A DNA stretch of 62,493 nucleotides from a virus, in IMG/VR virus record IMGVR_UViG_3300044617_002031, positions 1 to 62,493 of that record; one strand, 5' to 3'. Of the stretch, positions 23,417-31,192 are shown one piece after another; the stretch's first letter is position 1, and each line of letters starts with the position of its first letter. Made by a program: the position numbers and the translations under genes. The notes below the pieces were generated by a model. The model made no database searches. It was not told where the DNA came from and was given only the letters and a program-made list of their open reading frames with translations.

Positions 23417-25095
23417 TACAACATCACACCCCCATCAATAACAGCCAAAGCAGTCATCACAAAAGCTGTTGTTGCTAATTGAGTCGTACTTGTCTCGGCA
23501 GCAGCAGTAGGGGCAGTTGGAGTTCCTGTTAATGCGGGGGATGCTAATGGTGCGGCATCCGTAATCCCATATCCAGCTAATGTTGTGGGGTTGGTTCCTG
23601 CCGTTGCTCGACCATAGGTATCAATAGTTAAAGAGCGATAGGTTCCTCCTGCAATCCCAGTTGTTGCTAAATCAATATTGTCAGCATTAATTACAATTCG
23701 GCCCGTGGAAGCCGTACCAACATCAATTGAGTTTCCGGTCTTAGTTAAACCCGTACCCGCAGTGATTTGTCCTACTGCTGATTGAACAAAAGCCGTTGTT
23801 GCTAATTGAGTCGTATTTGTCGCTACAGTGGCAGTAGGGGCGGTTGGAGTTCCTGTTAATGCGGGGGATGCCAATGGTGCGGCATCGGTAATCCCGTATC
23901 CGGCTAATGTCGTGGGGTTGGTTCCTGCTGTCGCTCGACCATAGGTATCAATAGTTAAAGAGCGATAGGTTCCTCCTACAATCCCAGTTGTAGCTAGATC
24001 GATATTATCAGGATTAACTACAATTCGGCCCGTGGAAGCTGTACCAACATCAATTGAGTTTCCGGTCTTAGTTAAACCTGTACCCGCAGTGATTTGTCCG
24101 GCCCCACTAAATTGAGTCCAAGCTAAAGCGGTGGTATCAAGAGTAATTGGAGCATTTGTCGCTAAAACAAATCCCGCATCTGCATTAGTAGTCCCTTCTG
24201 AGACAAAAACAAAAGTTCCCGTAGGTAATTCACTGCTTAAATTCGCGTCAGTAGCGCGAGTCAAAGTCCAAGCAACCGCTCCTGAACCCACTGCTGTTAC
24301 AGTATAAATTCCATTCTGACTAGCAGTGGTTTGATCTTTAACTAAAACTCGATCATTAAGAGCTAAAGTTACACCATCCAAAACGAGAGCAACTAAGGTT
24401 CCCGTATTCGTAAGAATCTGAGAAGCGTAAGATGCAGTTAAATTAGCAGTTGTAGCAACTCTAGTCGCATCTTTTACATTCAATCCCTGTCGAGCAGCGT
24501 CAGTCGCGGCTTGGACAAAAGCCGTTGTTGCTAATTGAGTTGTATTTGTCCCGGCAGTAGCAGTAGGGGCAGTTGGAGTTCCTGTTAATGCGGGGGATGC
24601 TAAGGGTGCAGCATTCGTAATACCATATCCAGCTAATGTCGTGGGCTTACTTGCTACTTCCGCAAATGCAACATCTCCCCAGGTAATTGATCCTGCTGTT
24701 GCGCCAGCCTTTAGAACCTTGAGGTTATTACCTGTTCCTGTCGCTGGGACATGGAGACTACCATCTGCTGTTGGGTGAATGTAATTGTTAGCATTCGCTT
24801 CAATTCCATCAATTTTTGATTTATCGGAAGCAGATAAAAATCCTGACAATCCCGTTGTTGCATCACTGTGAGAGTGAATTGCATCAGCCTTACCAGCTAA
24901 AGAAACTGTCAAGTTAGAAACATCTGCGATCGCGTGAACGTGGGTGGCTTTTGCTAAAGCTGTCCCACCTGGAGTTGTCCCATCGTGTACGCGAACATTT
25001 TTAACATCTGTGTCAACAGTAATTTCTCCCGATTGACCCGTGTAAACATCATTTTTTGCGGTCGTACCACGCTTCAAAAGAATTGTATTCGGCAT
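23416..25095 (-). CDS. repeat-containing tail fibre with Mtd-type N-terminal domain
   Basis: 559 residues. N-terminal domain LLKRGTTAKNDVYTGQSGEI, VRVHDGTTPGG; then a His-containing linker (HSHSDATTGLSGFL). The unit TLAGYGITDAAPLASPALTG followed by TTQLATTAFV occurs three times, and the longer block NSIDVGTASTGRIV ... GTYRSLTIDTYGRATAG twice. The two long repeats are 327 bases apart and nearly identical in DNA. Typical trimeric fibre shaft composition (Ala, Thr, Gly rich, no Cys). The last residues (AVIDGGVML) resemble the end of the 25098 peptide (TLDGGLL). Host-attachment role inferred. Confidence 0.8.
   Translation of the reverse strand: MPNTILLKRGTTAKNDVYTGQSGEITVDTDVKNVRVHDGTTPGGTALAKATHVHAIADVSNLTVSLAGKADAIHSHSDATTGLSGFLSASDKSKIDGIEANANNYIHPTADGSLHVPATGTGNNLKVLKAGATAGSITWGDVAFAEVASKPTTLAGYGITNAAPLASPALTGTPTAPTATAGTNTTQLATTAFVQAATDAARQGLNVKDATRVATTANLTASYASQILTNTGTLVALVLDGVTLALNDRVLVKDQTTASQNGIYTVTAVGSGAVAWTLTRATDANLSSELPTGTFVFVSEGTTNADAGFVLATNAPITLDTTALAWTQFSGAGQITAGTGLTKTGNSIDVGTASTGRIVVNPDNIDLATTGIVGGTYRSLTIDTYGRATAGTNPTTLAGYGITDAAPLASPALTGTPTAPTATVATNTTQLATTAFVQSAVGQITAGTGLTKTGNSIDVGTASTGRIVINADNIDLATTGIAGGTYRSLTIDTYGRATAGTNPTTLAGYGITDAAPLASPALTGTPTAPTAAAETSTTQLATTAFVMTALAVIDGGVML
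23461..24102 (-). repeat. two 327-bp tandem repeats in a fibre gene
   Basis: The sequence from 23461 recurs from 23788 with few changes; a third, shorter copy of the first 140 bases starts near 24517. In frame (109 residues), so copy number could change fibre length by recombination. Confidence 0.85.
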
Positions 25096-25097
25096 GA

Positions 25098-25310
25098 CTA
25101 AAGTAATCCTCCATCTAGTGTTTGGTGTGTTAAATAAAACTCAATATTATTTATGTCTCCAATTTCATGATCGTGAATAATATCAGCTTTTTTGTTCAAT
25201 TCTTCCTGCAATTTAGCGATTATTACTACGTTGCTTGGATCATTCCCTTGGGAGACGTTGAGAATTGTATTTTGACTTAAATCTAGGTTCGATAAAACTC
25301 TAATTGACAT
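25098..25310 (-). CDS. short fibre N-terminal-module protein
   Basis: 70 residues. MSIRVLSNLDLSQNTILNVS, then GNDPSNVVIIAKLQEELNKK matches the attachment module that begins the 25389 (VDMSSNPIVGVVDSIDPTSA) and 26310 (LDANSNRISNLAIASAPADA) fibres. It ends with HQTLDGGLL and has no shaft or tip. It may be a fibre adaptor or a truncated fibre. It lies 2 bases upstream of the repeat fibre and downstream of a hairpin (25325-25378). Confidence 0.6.
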   Translation of the reverse strand: MSIRVLSNLDLSQNTILNVSQGNDPSNVVIIAKLQEELNKKADIIHDHEIGDINNIEFYLTHQTLDGGLL

Positions 25311-25324
25311 AAGATTACTACCTG

Positions 25325-25378
25325 TTTACAAAAAAATATGGCTAAATGATTAGCACAGTTAACCATATTTTTCAAACC
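25325..25378 (-). terminator. hairpin between fibre genes
   Basis: On the minus strand AAAAATATGGTTAA pairs with TTAGCCATATTTTTTTG after a short loop. It follows the 25389 fibre stop and precedes the 25310 start. Confidence 0.7.
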
Positions 25379-25388
25379 TTAATCTTAA

Positions 25389-26294
25389 TTACGCTGCTTT
25401 GTTAACAGCGACCATCACAAGTTTGTATGCGTTAGAGGTAGGAGCAGAACCAAAGGTTACTGAAACTGCATTAGCAGACACTCGTTTGATTTGTGCTTGA
25501 GCAAACTCACCGTCAGACACGCGAATCAGGGCTGGCATAGCAGCTAAATCGGTGTTTAAGTTGTGAGTGACTGTATAAGTAGTGTCCACGCCATTACCAA
25601 CTAAAGCGGTAAATTCTTCCGCAGCACCCAAGGTTTTACGAGCTTGAGCAACACTGGCGTACTGAAGAACTCCTCCTCCAGTTAATTCCAGTCCCGTCGA
25701 ACTAGCAACGGATAAATCGTGGATCGAACGAAACTTCTGAAAGGTTAATGCAGTGGTTCCAAGGGAAATTGCATCTGCTGTGATCAGCATCCAAATAACT
25801 TGGTTTAACAGATCGCCACCCGTAACACCAACCAACATCCCGTTGGTCATTTCGGCATCGGCATTGGCATCTGCGGAACGTTGTAAACCAACCCCGGCCA
25901 CAACCTCATAAATACCATTCTGAGATGCGTCAGTTTGGGCAGTTAACAGAACCCGAATTCCAGCACTCAAGGTAACACCTTGAATAGCAGTTCCGATCAG
26001 TGCCACGCCGGAAGCTAAGTTCACGTCAGTAGTCGCAGCAACTTGAACAGAGTCTTTGAAGTCGCGGTTATTAACAGCAGCTTGAACTTGTGCTTCTAAG
26101 GTTGCGATCGCGCTAGACAGGTTGGTTTCAACGGTATCAACACGACCATCAACAGTGTCAATACCAGTTTGAAGGATACCAGTTTCAGTGTCTAATTTTG
26201 TTTTGGTGATCGCAGAAGTAGGATCGATGGAATCAACAACCCCCACAATGGGGTTACTAGACATATCAACACTGTTCTGAAATAAAATAGCCAT
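25389..26294 (-). CDS. tail fibre protein
   Basis: 301 residues. An N-terminal attachment module (VDMSSNPIVGVVDSIDPTSA), a coiled coil with heptads (DTVDGRVDTVETNLSSAIAT), the beta-module VQVAATTDVNLASG, RVLLTAQTDASQNGIYEVV, QRSADANADAEM shared with three other fibres, and a C-terminal cap (GNGVDTTYTVTHNL ... SAPTSNAYKLVMVAV). This is the complete modular form from which the 25098 and 22150 proteins look derived. Trimeric fibre architecture and host attachment are inferred. Confidence 0.75.
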   Translation of the reverse strand: MAILFQNSVDMSSNPIVGVVDSIDPTSAITKTKLDTETGILQTGIDTVDGRVDTVETNLSSAIATLEAQVQAAVNNRDFKDSVQVAATTDVNLASGVALIGTAIQGVTLSAGIRVLLTAQTDASQNGIYEVVAGVGLQRSADANADAEMTNGMLVGVTGGDLLNQVIWMLITADAISLGTTALTFQKFRSIHDLSVASSTGLELTGGGVLQYASVAQARKTLGAAEEFTALVGNGVDTTYTVTHNLNTDLAAMPALIRVSDGEFAQAQIKRVSANAVSVTFGSAPTSNAYKLVMVAVNKAA

Positions 26295-26309
26295 ATATCT
26301 TCCTTAAAC

Positions 26310-27170
26310 TTAGGTAAAACAATTGTTGTAGGATGGACTTACTGCTCCTAAAATCGAAACTGCAATTGAGTTAAGAGCAGGAGGAGCAGAAAATTCAACT
26401 CGGATAGTATTTTCATCAACCGGATACTCCTCAGCAAAAATTGTTGACTGGGGATGAGTCCGATCAAAGACCTTAACGAATGGATATAATTGACCGAGAT
26501 TGTGTTGAAAAAGGAAAGATGTTTCGATCCCGTCCCCAACATAATCAAAAGAAATTTGTTCCACACATCCGAGATTTTTACGAGCAGTTCTTGGGTTGTC
26601 AGCGCCCGTCCCACCCTTACAAATCGGAAGAATTGCAAAGGTGCTGCTCACTCGTTCATAGGTGAGAATACTCTCCCCTAAAACAATCGGGTTGGGCGCA
26701 CTGATTAGTTTCCAGATACCGGGATAATCGCCTTCTAAAACCTCAATTTCCATCCCTGGAAATTCAGATGCTTCATTAGCGTCAATAGATCGTTGCCAAG
26801 CTCCGCTTCCTACGACAAAGATGCCATTATTAACTCCATTTGCTGTCAATAAAACGCGATCGCCTGCCACCAATCCCACACCTTGAACAGCGATTTGCCC
26901 ACCTGTTTGAATGTTGACGGGTTCTGTTATCGCCAGAGCAACAGGGACTTTCTTGTTCTGTGAGGAAATAGTTGCTTTTAAAGCCTGGAGTTCCTGGTTA
27001 ACAGCGTTTAAAAGTTGGGCGTAATTCAAGAGTTGAATTTGTGCCGATTCCAAACGAGATTCTATGGCTGTTATGTAATCTAATCGGACTGCATCGGCAG
27101 GAGCAGATGCGATCGCAAGATTAGAAATCCGGTTACTGTTGGCATCTAAGTCAGAAGCGAGACGTGGCAT
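26310..27170 (-). CDS. tail fibre protein, paralogue of the 25389 fibre
   Basis: 286 residues with the same module order: LDANSNRISNLAIASAPADA at the start, a coiled coil (ESRLESAQIQLLNYAQLLNAVNQEL region), beta-module with DRVLLTANGVNNGIFVV and QRSIDANEASEFPGMEIEV, a GGTGADNPRTARKNLG hinge, and a cap with GDGIETSFLFQHNL and FSAPPALNSIAVSIL. Sequence identity to the neighbour is low, so the duplication is old. Located 15 bases upstream of that gene on the same strand. Confidence 0.75.
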   Translation of the reverse strand: MPRLASDLDANSNRISNLAIASAPADAVRLDYITAIESRLESAQIQLLNYAQLLNAVNQELQALKATISSQNKKVPVALAITEPVNIQTGGQIAVQGVGLVAGDRVLLTANGVNNGIFVVGSGAWQRSIDANEASEFPGMEIEVLEGDYPGIWKLISAPNPIVLGESILTYERVSSTFAILPICKGGTGADNPRTARKNLGCVEQISFDYVGDGIETSFLFQHNLGQLYPFVKVFDRTHPQSTIFAEEYPVDENTIRVEFSAPPALNSIAVSILGAVSPSYNNCFT

Positions 27171-27182
27171 TATTCATTACCT

Positions 27183-27446
27183 CTAAGATGTAATTGGCAA
27201 CAGATCCAGAACATCTGAAGATAAAAGACCTTCATCAATATGAGCCTGTAAGCTATTGCGAACGTCAATTATCGGAGTTTCTTCTGGTAACTCACTCAAA
27301 GGAGGGTAATAACACAAAAGGTCATCACGCAAACACAATACAAGGGGACTTGTAGCATCTAAAACTCCAACACTGGTGTTGTAGGATGCTTTTTCGATAA
27401 TAGCTACATACCCACGATCATTGATGGTATAAATCAGTTTTCCCAT
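27183..27446 (-). CDS. small protein in the fibre locus
   Basis: 87 residues: MGKLIYTINDRGYVAIIEKAS, then SPLVLCLRDDLLCYYPPLSELPEE and SLQAHIDEGLLSSDVLDLLP. Beta-rich first half, helical end. No family recognised. Between the beta-helix tail spike and a fibre, so it may be a fibre adaptor or assembly factor. Confidence 0.5.
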   Translation of the reverse strand: MGKLIYTINDRGYVAIIEKASYNTSVGVLDATSPLVLCLRDDLLCYYPPLSELPEETPIIDVRNSLQAHIDEGLLSSDVLDLLPITS

Positions 27447-27482
27447 GACTTTATTGTTAATAAAATAAACAGCAATTAAAAG

Positions 27483-28637
27483 CTAAACAGAGACACCAAC
27501 AACAAAACCTTGTTGATTATTGTTTTCTAGTTTCTTACCCAAAATGTTGCCTGTAGTTGCTGCATCTGAACCAACAACTTTGATTAATCCTCCGTCAGAC
27601 CTGTAACCATACTGACTATTATTTTGAGAGACACAATTGGGTGCTGTAATTTCCCCGTATACGCTATAAAAACCACACCCCCCATTCGAGACAGCAATCA
27701 ACGCAATTGAGCTTATTAAATTACCCGCATATAAATACAAACCATGCCCACTATTACCATAAGAACGTATGGATGCCAATGAATAAATAGAACCCATTAC
27801 GGAATACAGTCCATAACTTACGTTCCCAGATAAATAAACAACAGAACCAGTGGATGTATTGATTACAGACCCGTAATTAAGTAGCCCCTGATTGCTTGCA
27901 GAAAGCAAAACAATTCCGTCCAACAATAAGTGATTGGTGTATGCCGAGATAGCATTATTGAAGTACATAAATGCACTGTCTCGGATAACGCATCTAGCCC
28001 CTCTAAACAGTGCTATACCATCTTTATTTAACGAGGTTTTGTTTTGAGCATAAACTAAACAATAAAATAAGCAAAAATTAGTATTGTCAAGGATAATGGA
28101 ACCTCCATCCGCAATAACAATACTACTTTGAAATATTGATTGTAGGTGATTAAATAGATTGGCGTTACTCCCCGTAGTGGAACTACTACTCGATCTATTT
28201 GAGCTTGTCGTTTGAGATACGATACTTGCAACCCCGCTAAAATCGGGGGCTGAAGCCCCCTCAATTTTTATGTCACAAGAATGTTTTATATTTATAGTGC
28301 CACTAACTATATGATCTCCAGCACTTAGCTTGATGGTTGTATAATCACCAGCCCAATAATAATTAGAAAGAAATGCAACTGCATTTGCGATCGTATTAAA
28401 TGGGGCTGAAATGTTGTCAATAGGATTCGTTGGGTTACTCGATCCACTACTGGGATTGACATAAACAGTAAACCCCGAACTCCTTACTTTTGTAGTTACA
28501 ATTGTTTCAAGAGATGCTAAGGTTGATGTTTTGAAAGTCGTATTTTCCGATCTAACCAACCCTAATTCTCCGTTAACAACATCAGTTAACTCTGTTGTTG
28601 CAGACACTAAATTTGCAACTTGTTGCTCTAAAGTCAT
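27483..28637 (-). CDS. tail spike with parallel beta-helix
   Basis: 384 residues. N-terminal helix (EQQVANLVSATTELTDVVNG) as in phage spike adaptors, then SGFTVYVNPSSGSSNPTNPI and PFNTIANAVAFLSNYYWAGD, the start of a right-handed parallel beta-helix. This continues as short turns of 20-25 residues rich in Gly, Asn and Ser (GIALFRGARCVIRDSAFMYF, ASIRSYGNSGHGLYLYAGNL). The end (QSGF-type VVGVSV) is hydrophobic. Such spikes bind or cut surface polysaccharide; no catalytic pair could be assigned. The start overlaps the stop of the upstream gene by 4 bases. Confidence 0.7.
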   Translation of the reverse strand: MTLEQQVANLVSATTELTDVVNGELGLVRSENTTFKTSTLASLETIVTTKVRSSGFTVYVNPSSGSSNPTNPIDNISAPFNTIANAVAFLSNYYWAGDYTTIKLSAGDHIVSGTINIKHSCDIKIEGASAPDFSGVASIVSQTTSSNRSSSSSTTGSNANLFNHLQSIFQSSIVIADGGSIILDNTNFCLFYCLVYAQNKTSLNKDGIALFRGARCVIRDSAFMYFNNAISAYTNHLLLDGIVLLSASNQGLLNYGSVINTSTGSVVYLSGNVSYGLYSVMGSIYSLASIRSYGNSGHGLYLYAGNLISSIALIAVSNGGCGFYSVYGEITAPNCVSQNNSQYGYRSDGGLIKVVGSDAATTGNILGKKLENNNQQGFVVGVSV

Positions 28638-29008
28638 AGTAAATTTTGTGTATTATTTTGGACTTGCAATTCGATTCGATGTCTTGATAGTAATATTTGT
28701 GTTTGACTAGCAATAATTGAAGTGGCAAATTGGCAAATTATTTCTTGCCGCCTTGTGGCTTCAATATCAATCATTACTTGTTTGTCAAATAAATATTTAA
28801 CTTTTTGAGTTTGCTCCTTGATTAAAGAAGTTGCTAATTGAATTGCCAACCCGCGTACCTGAACAAATTCACACTTCAGTTCCCCAATTTCCTGTCGAAC
28901 TTCTAACAGGGTAGATGTGACCTGTGCTGAAAGAGCCGCGATCGCACCTGGTAAAGAAACTGGATTACTAGATGAGCCAGAAAGAGGTAATTCGCAAGGT
29001 AAAGGCAT
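28634..29008 (-). CDS. helical protein upstream of tail spike
   Basis: 124 residues from ATG 29008, chosen for GGAG 5 bases upstream; a longer frame to 29029 would start in a hairpin. MPLPCELPLSGSSSNPVSLP, then a long helix (AALSAQVTSTLLEVRQEIGELKC...) with QLATSLIKEQTQKVKYLFDK and a repeat-like second half (QFATSIIASQTQILLS). The paired ATS-I-xxQTQ motifs suggest an internal duplication. Probable coiled-coil connector or chaperone of the spike; translationally coupled by an ATGA-type overlap. Confidence 0.55.
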   Translation of the reverse strand: MPLPCELPLSGSSSNPVSLPGAIAALSAQVTSTLLEVRQEIGELKCEFVQVRGLAIQLATSLIKEQTQKVKYLFDKQVMIDIEATRRQEIICQFATSIIASQTQILLSRHRIELQVQNNTQNLL

Positions 29009-29028
29009 AAATCTCCTCTTGAACAACA

Positions 29029-29063
29029 AAACCCCTGGAAAATTGATTTTCCAGGGGTTTTGG
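29029..29063 (-). terminator. perfect hairpin upstream of the spike operon
   Basis: CCCCTGGAAAAT and ATTTTCCAGGGG pair around two bases, followed on the minus strand by TTTTG and, 13 bases later, the GGAG site of the 29008 gene. It follows the gene at 29136. Confidence 0.85.
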
Positions 29064-29135
29064 GTCAGGTATTAAAATACTTCAGTTGTCTAAATCATAG
29101 CACCTCAAAAATAAAATGACAAGTCCAGTTTTTTG

Positions 29136-29516
29136 TTAGTCGCTACAAGGCGCAACTACACTATTCGGGACTACAGGCTCTAACGTTGCCGACTGCCAAG
29201 ATTGAATGTGGGCAGCTAGGCAGGTCAGACTTGCTAGTAACTCATTGTATTGTGCCATTGTAACCAATTCCGTCCCAGACAGCAACTCGTCAACACTAAT
29301 CGCAGTTAGTGGGGATGGTAGTCGATCTAGTTTGATCAAATTGGTGTTAGCAGCCGCAATCAAGGCTTTTTCGGCTTTTTGTTGGGCTGCAAGGAATTGA
29401 AGCTGAGTATCCGACCAACGTTCCTCTAGGTGACTAAGAAGATCAGAAGGATCGGGAGCTAAATTTTCTTGGGGAAAATCTAAGGGATAATAAACCGGAT
29501 TAGAGTAAGAAGTCAT
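29136..29516 (-). CDS. small helical protein, tail fibre operon
   Basis: 126 residues. MTSYSNPVYYPLDFPQENLA, then helical LLSHLEERWSDTQLQFLAAQ and QKAEKALIAAANTNLIKLDR, ending with SLTCLAAHIQSW and a Pro/Val tail. The start overlaps the upstream lectin-like gene stop by 4 bases. Position suggests a tail fibre assembly protein; no family recognised. Confidence 0.55.
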   Translation of the reverse strand: MTSYSNPVYYPLDFPQENLAPDPSDLLSHLEERWSDTQLQFLAAQQKAEKALIAAANTNLIKLDRLPSPLTAISVDELLSGTELVTMAQYNELLASLTCLAAHIQSWQSATLEPVVPNSVVAPCSD

Positions 29517-31192
29517 AAAACTACCACTAACATAGGGACAACAGTTACAGGATGGGGATTATTGTTTCTCAAGGCAATCCCATCCGTTGCAAGAAGGAAC
29601 ACCTTAACCCCAGGAACGGGGTGCAAAAATTCCACTCGATAATTATCAGTTGGAATCAGGGTTTCGCCAGAAGGTGTTGACTGGGCAATAATCATCCCGA
29701 CTTCCAGTAATTCCAGGGTGTTTAGGTAGATCAATTTGTTGACGGGGTTAATCCCTGCAACGCTAACTGTCCGAATATTTCTACCATCAGGCGATCGCAC
29801 ATAAGCACTCCCTTCAATGAAAGAAATGCTTGAGGTTACTCGAATCGCGTTACTTGCTGGGATTAATTCTTCGATGACAACTGGATCTATAGCACGGAAC
29901 GGAAATCGAACTTCTGCATACCCAGGGGCAACCATTCCCGTCACCGAATCTACTTGGGAGGCAGGAATTTTAACTGAATCTGTTACGAATTTTTGAGGAG
30001 CAGAAGTTAGGAGTTCGGGAGGGATAAAAAACTTGGTAAATATATCCCCGACTTCTCGTAGGGCAACTTGACCAACATCAATTAAGCCGTCTTCAAGGTA
30101 GGCATTGGTTGTGGCAATCAAGTTGTAAACCCTGACTCCCTTTGTAGTTAAGAGCATTGGCCCTGGAGCTAACCGATATGTTCCGGTTCCGAGCGATCGC
30201 TTCCAAACTAAAATCCCGTCAATATAAACATTGATTGACTGGGTTTCGGTGGCAATCTGAACAAAACAGGCGAATTTTTGAGGTAAGTCTTGTTCTATTA
30301 CATAACGCTCATTCCCTTTAGTAATGACCAATTGACTTGACTCAAGAGAAATTTTAATATCCCCAGACTGAACAATATTGCCATCACCTCGCCAATTAAC
30401 CAATCGAAAGAAAATCCCAAAACTCCCTAACCCTTCAATTGGAGATTGTTGGTAATAGAGAATTGATTCCGCTACCTTCTTGATCTCGTTATCTTGGTAG
30501 ACAAAGAGGCTTCTGAAATTGCGCTTTTCTAGTTGTAAACCAGTAATGTACACCGTGCAGGAATTCTCTATATACCATTCAAGGTGAATTTCAATAGGTT
30601 GCCCAGTCGATACCAAGTCGGTAGGTAAACTGAATTGAACGTCAACAGGATTATTTTGATTGAGAACCAATTTAGATTCCAGGTTACACGAAGCTAAAAT
30701 AGAGCCATCTGCTAGGGCAACTCGAAAAACGTCATTTGCACCCAACACCCCATCACCCAATCTCAGTAGAGTCCATGCGGTATAGGTTGAGTTATTGTGG
30801 GGGATGCTAATTACCCGCCGAAAGATTTGCCCTTTTTTATTTCCAGATTGTCGCGCACCCACAATAATTGCATCAGCTTCTTGACGTAGTTCTACTGAAC
30901 CCTTGTCAATATTGCTTCTTACAAAGACATTAGACCCTCTAACCCATCCCTCTGTATTTAAGCGATCGCTATTTGGGATTAAGTTTTCAATCTCAGGAGC
31001 AAGCGCAAAACTACCATCAGGGTAAATAGCGGGGTCGTTAGAAGATATGGGAATTAAATCTATTGAGTTGTTGTTGTCGCGCTCAATAAAAATTGGGGTT
31101 GGGCGGATAAATGTTGGGAACAAAGTTCCTGAACCCCGACTATAAAGGTTTCTGAGCGTTCCCTTTATTGCAAAGTTGATTTTGTTGCTCAT
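29513..31192 (-). CDS. tail fibre-associated protein with lectin-like domain
   Basis: 559 residues, beta-rich throughout. Residues 60-230 (PEIENLIPNSDRLNTEGWVR ... PIEIHLEWYIENSCTVYITG) read as a carbohydrate-binding jelly roll. Residues 240-370 read as a concanavalin-type fold: SFGIFFRLVNWRGDGNIVQS, CFVQIATETQSINVYIDGIL. The last part contains DNYRVEFLHPVPGVKVFLLA. Likely surface-glycan binding at the tail tip. Its ATG overlaps the upstream stop by 4 bases. Confidence 0.6.
   Translation of the reverse strand: MSNKINFAIKGTLRNLYSRGSGTLFPTFIRPTPIFIERDNNNSIDLIPISSNDPAIYPDGSFALAPEIENLIPNSDRLNTEGWVRGSNVFVRSNIDKGSVELRQEADAIIVGARQSGNKKGQIFRRVISIPHNNSTYTAWTLLRLGDGVLGANDVFRVALADGSILASCNLESKLVLNQNNPVDVQFSLPTDLVSTGQPIEIHLEWYIENSCTVYITGLQLEKRNFRSLFVYQDNEIKKVAESILYYQQSPIEGLGSFGIFFRLVNWRGDGNIVQSGDIKISLESSQLVITKGNERYVIEQDLPQKFACFVQIATETQSINVYIDGILVWKRSLGTGTYRLAPGPMLLTTKGVRVYNLIATTNAYLEDGLIDVGQVALREVGDIFTKFFIPPELLTSAPQKFVTDSVKIPASQVDSVTGMVAPGYAEVRFPFRAIDPVVIEELIPASNAIRVTSSISFIEGSAYVRSPDGRNIRTVSVAGINPVNKLIYLNTLELLEVGMIIAQSTPSGETLIPTDNYRVEFLHPVPGVKVFLLATDGIALRNNNPHPVTVVPMLVVVL

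Noticed and set aside
23461-24660. CRISPR array
   Set aside because: The repeats are 327 bp, in frame within a fibre gene and without unique spacers. The short repeats near 2280 and 2830 are terminators.
22454-25095. Diversity-generating retroelement, because two fibres have an Mtd-type N-terminus
   Set aside because: No reverse transcriptase, accessory gene, or template/variable repeat pair is visible; the repeats are ordinary fibre shaft units.
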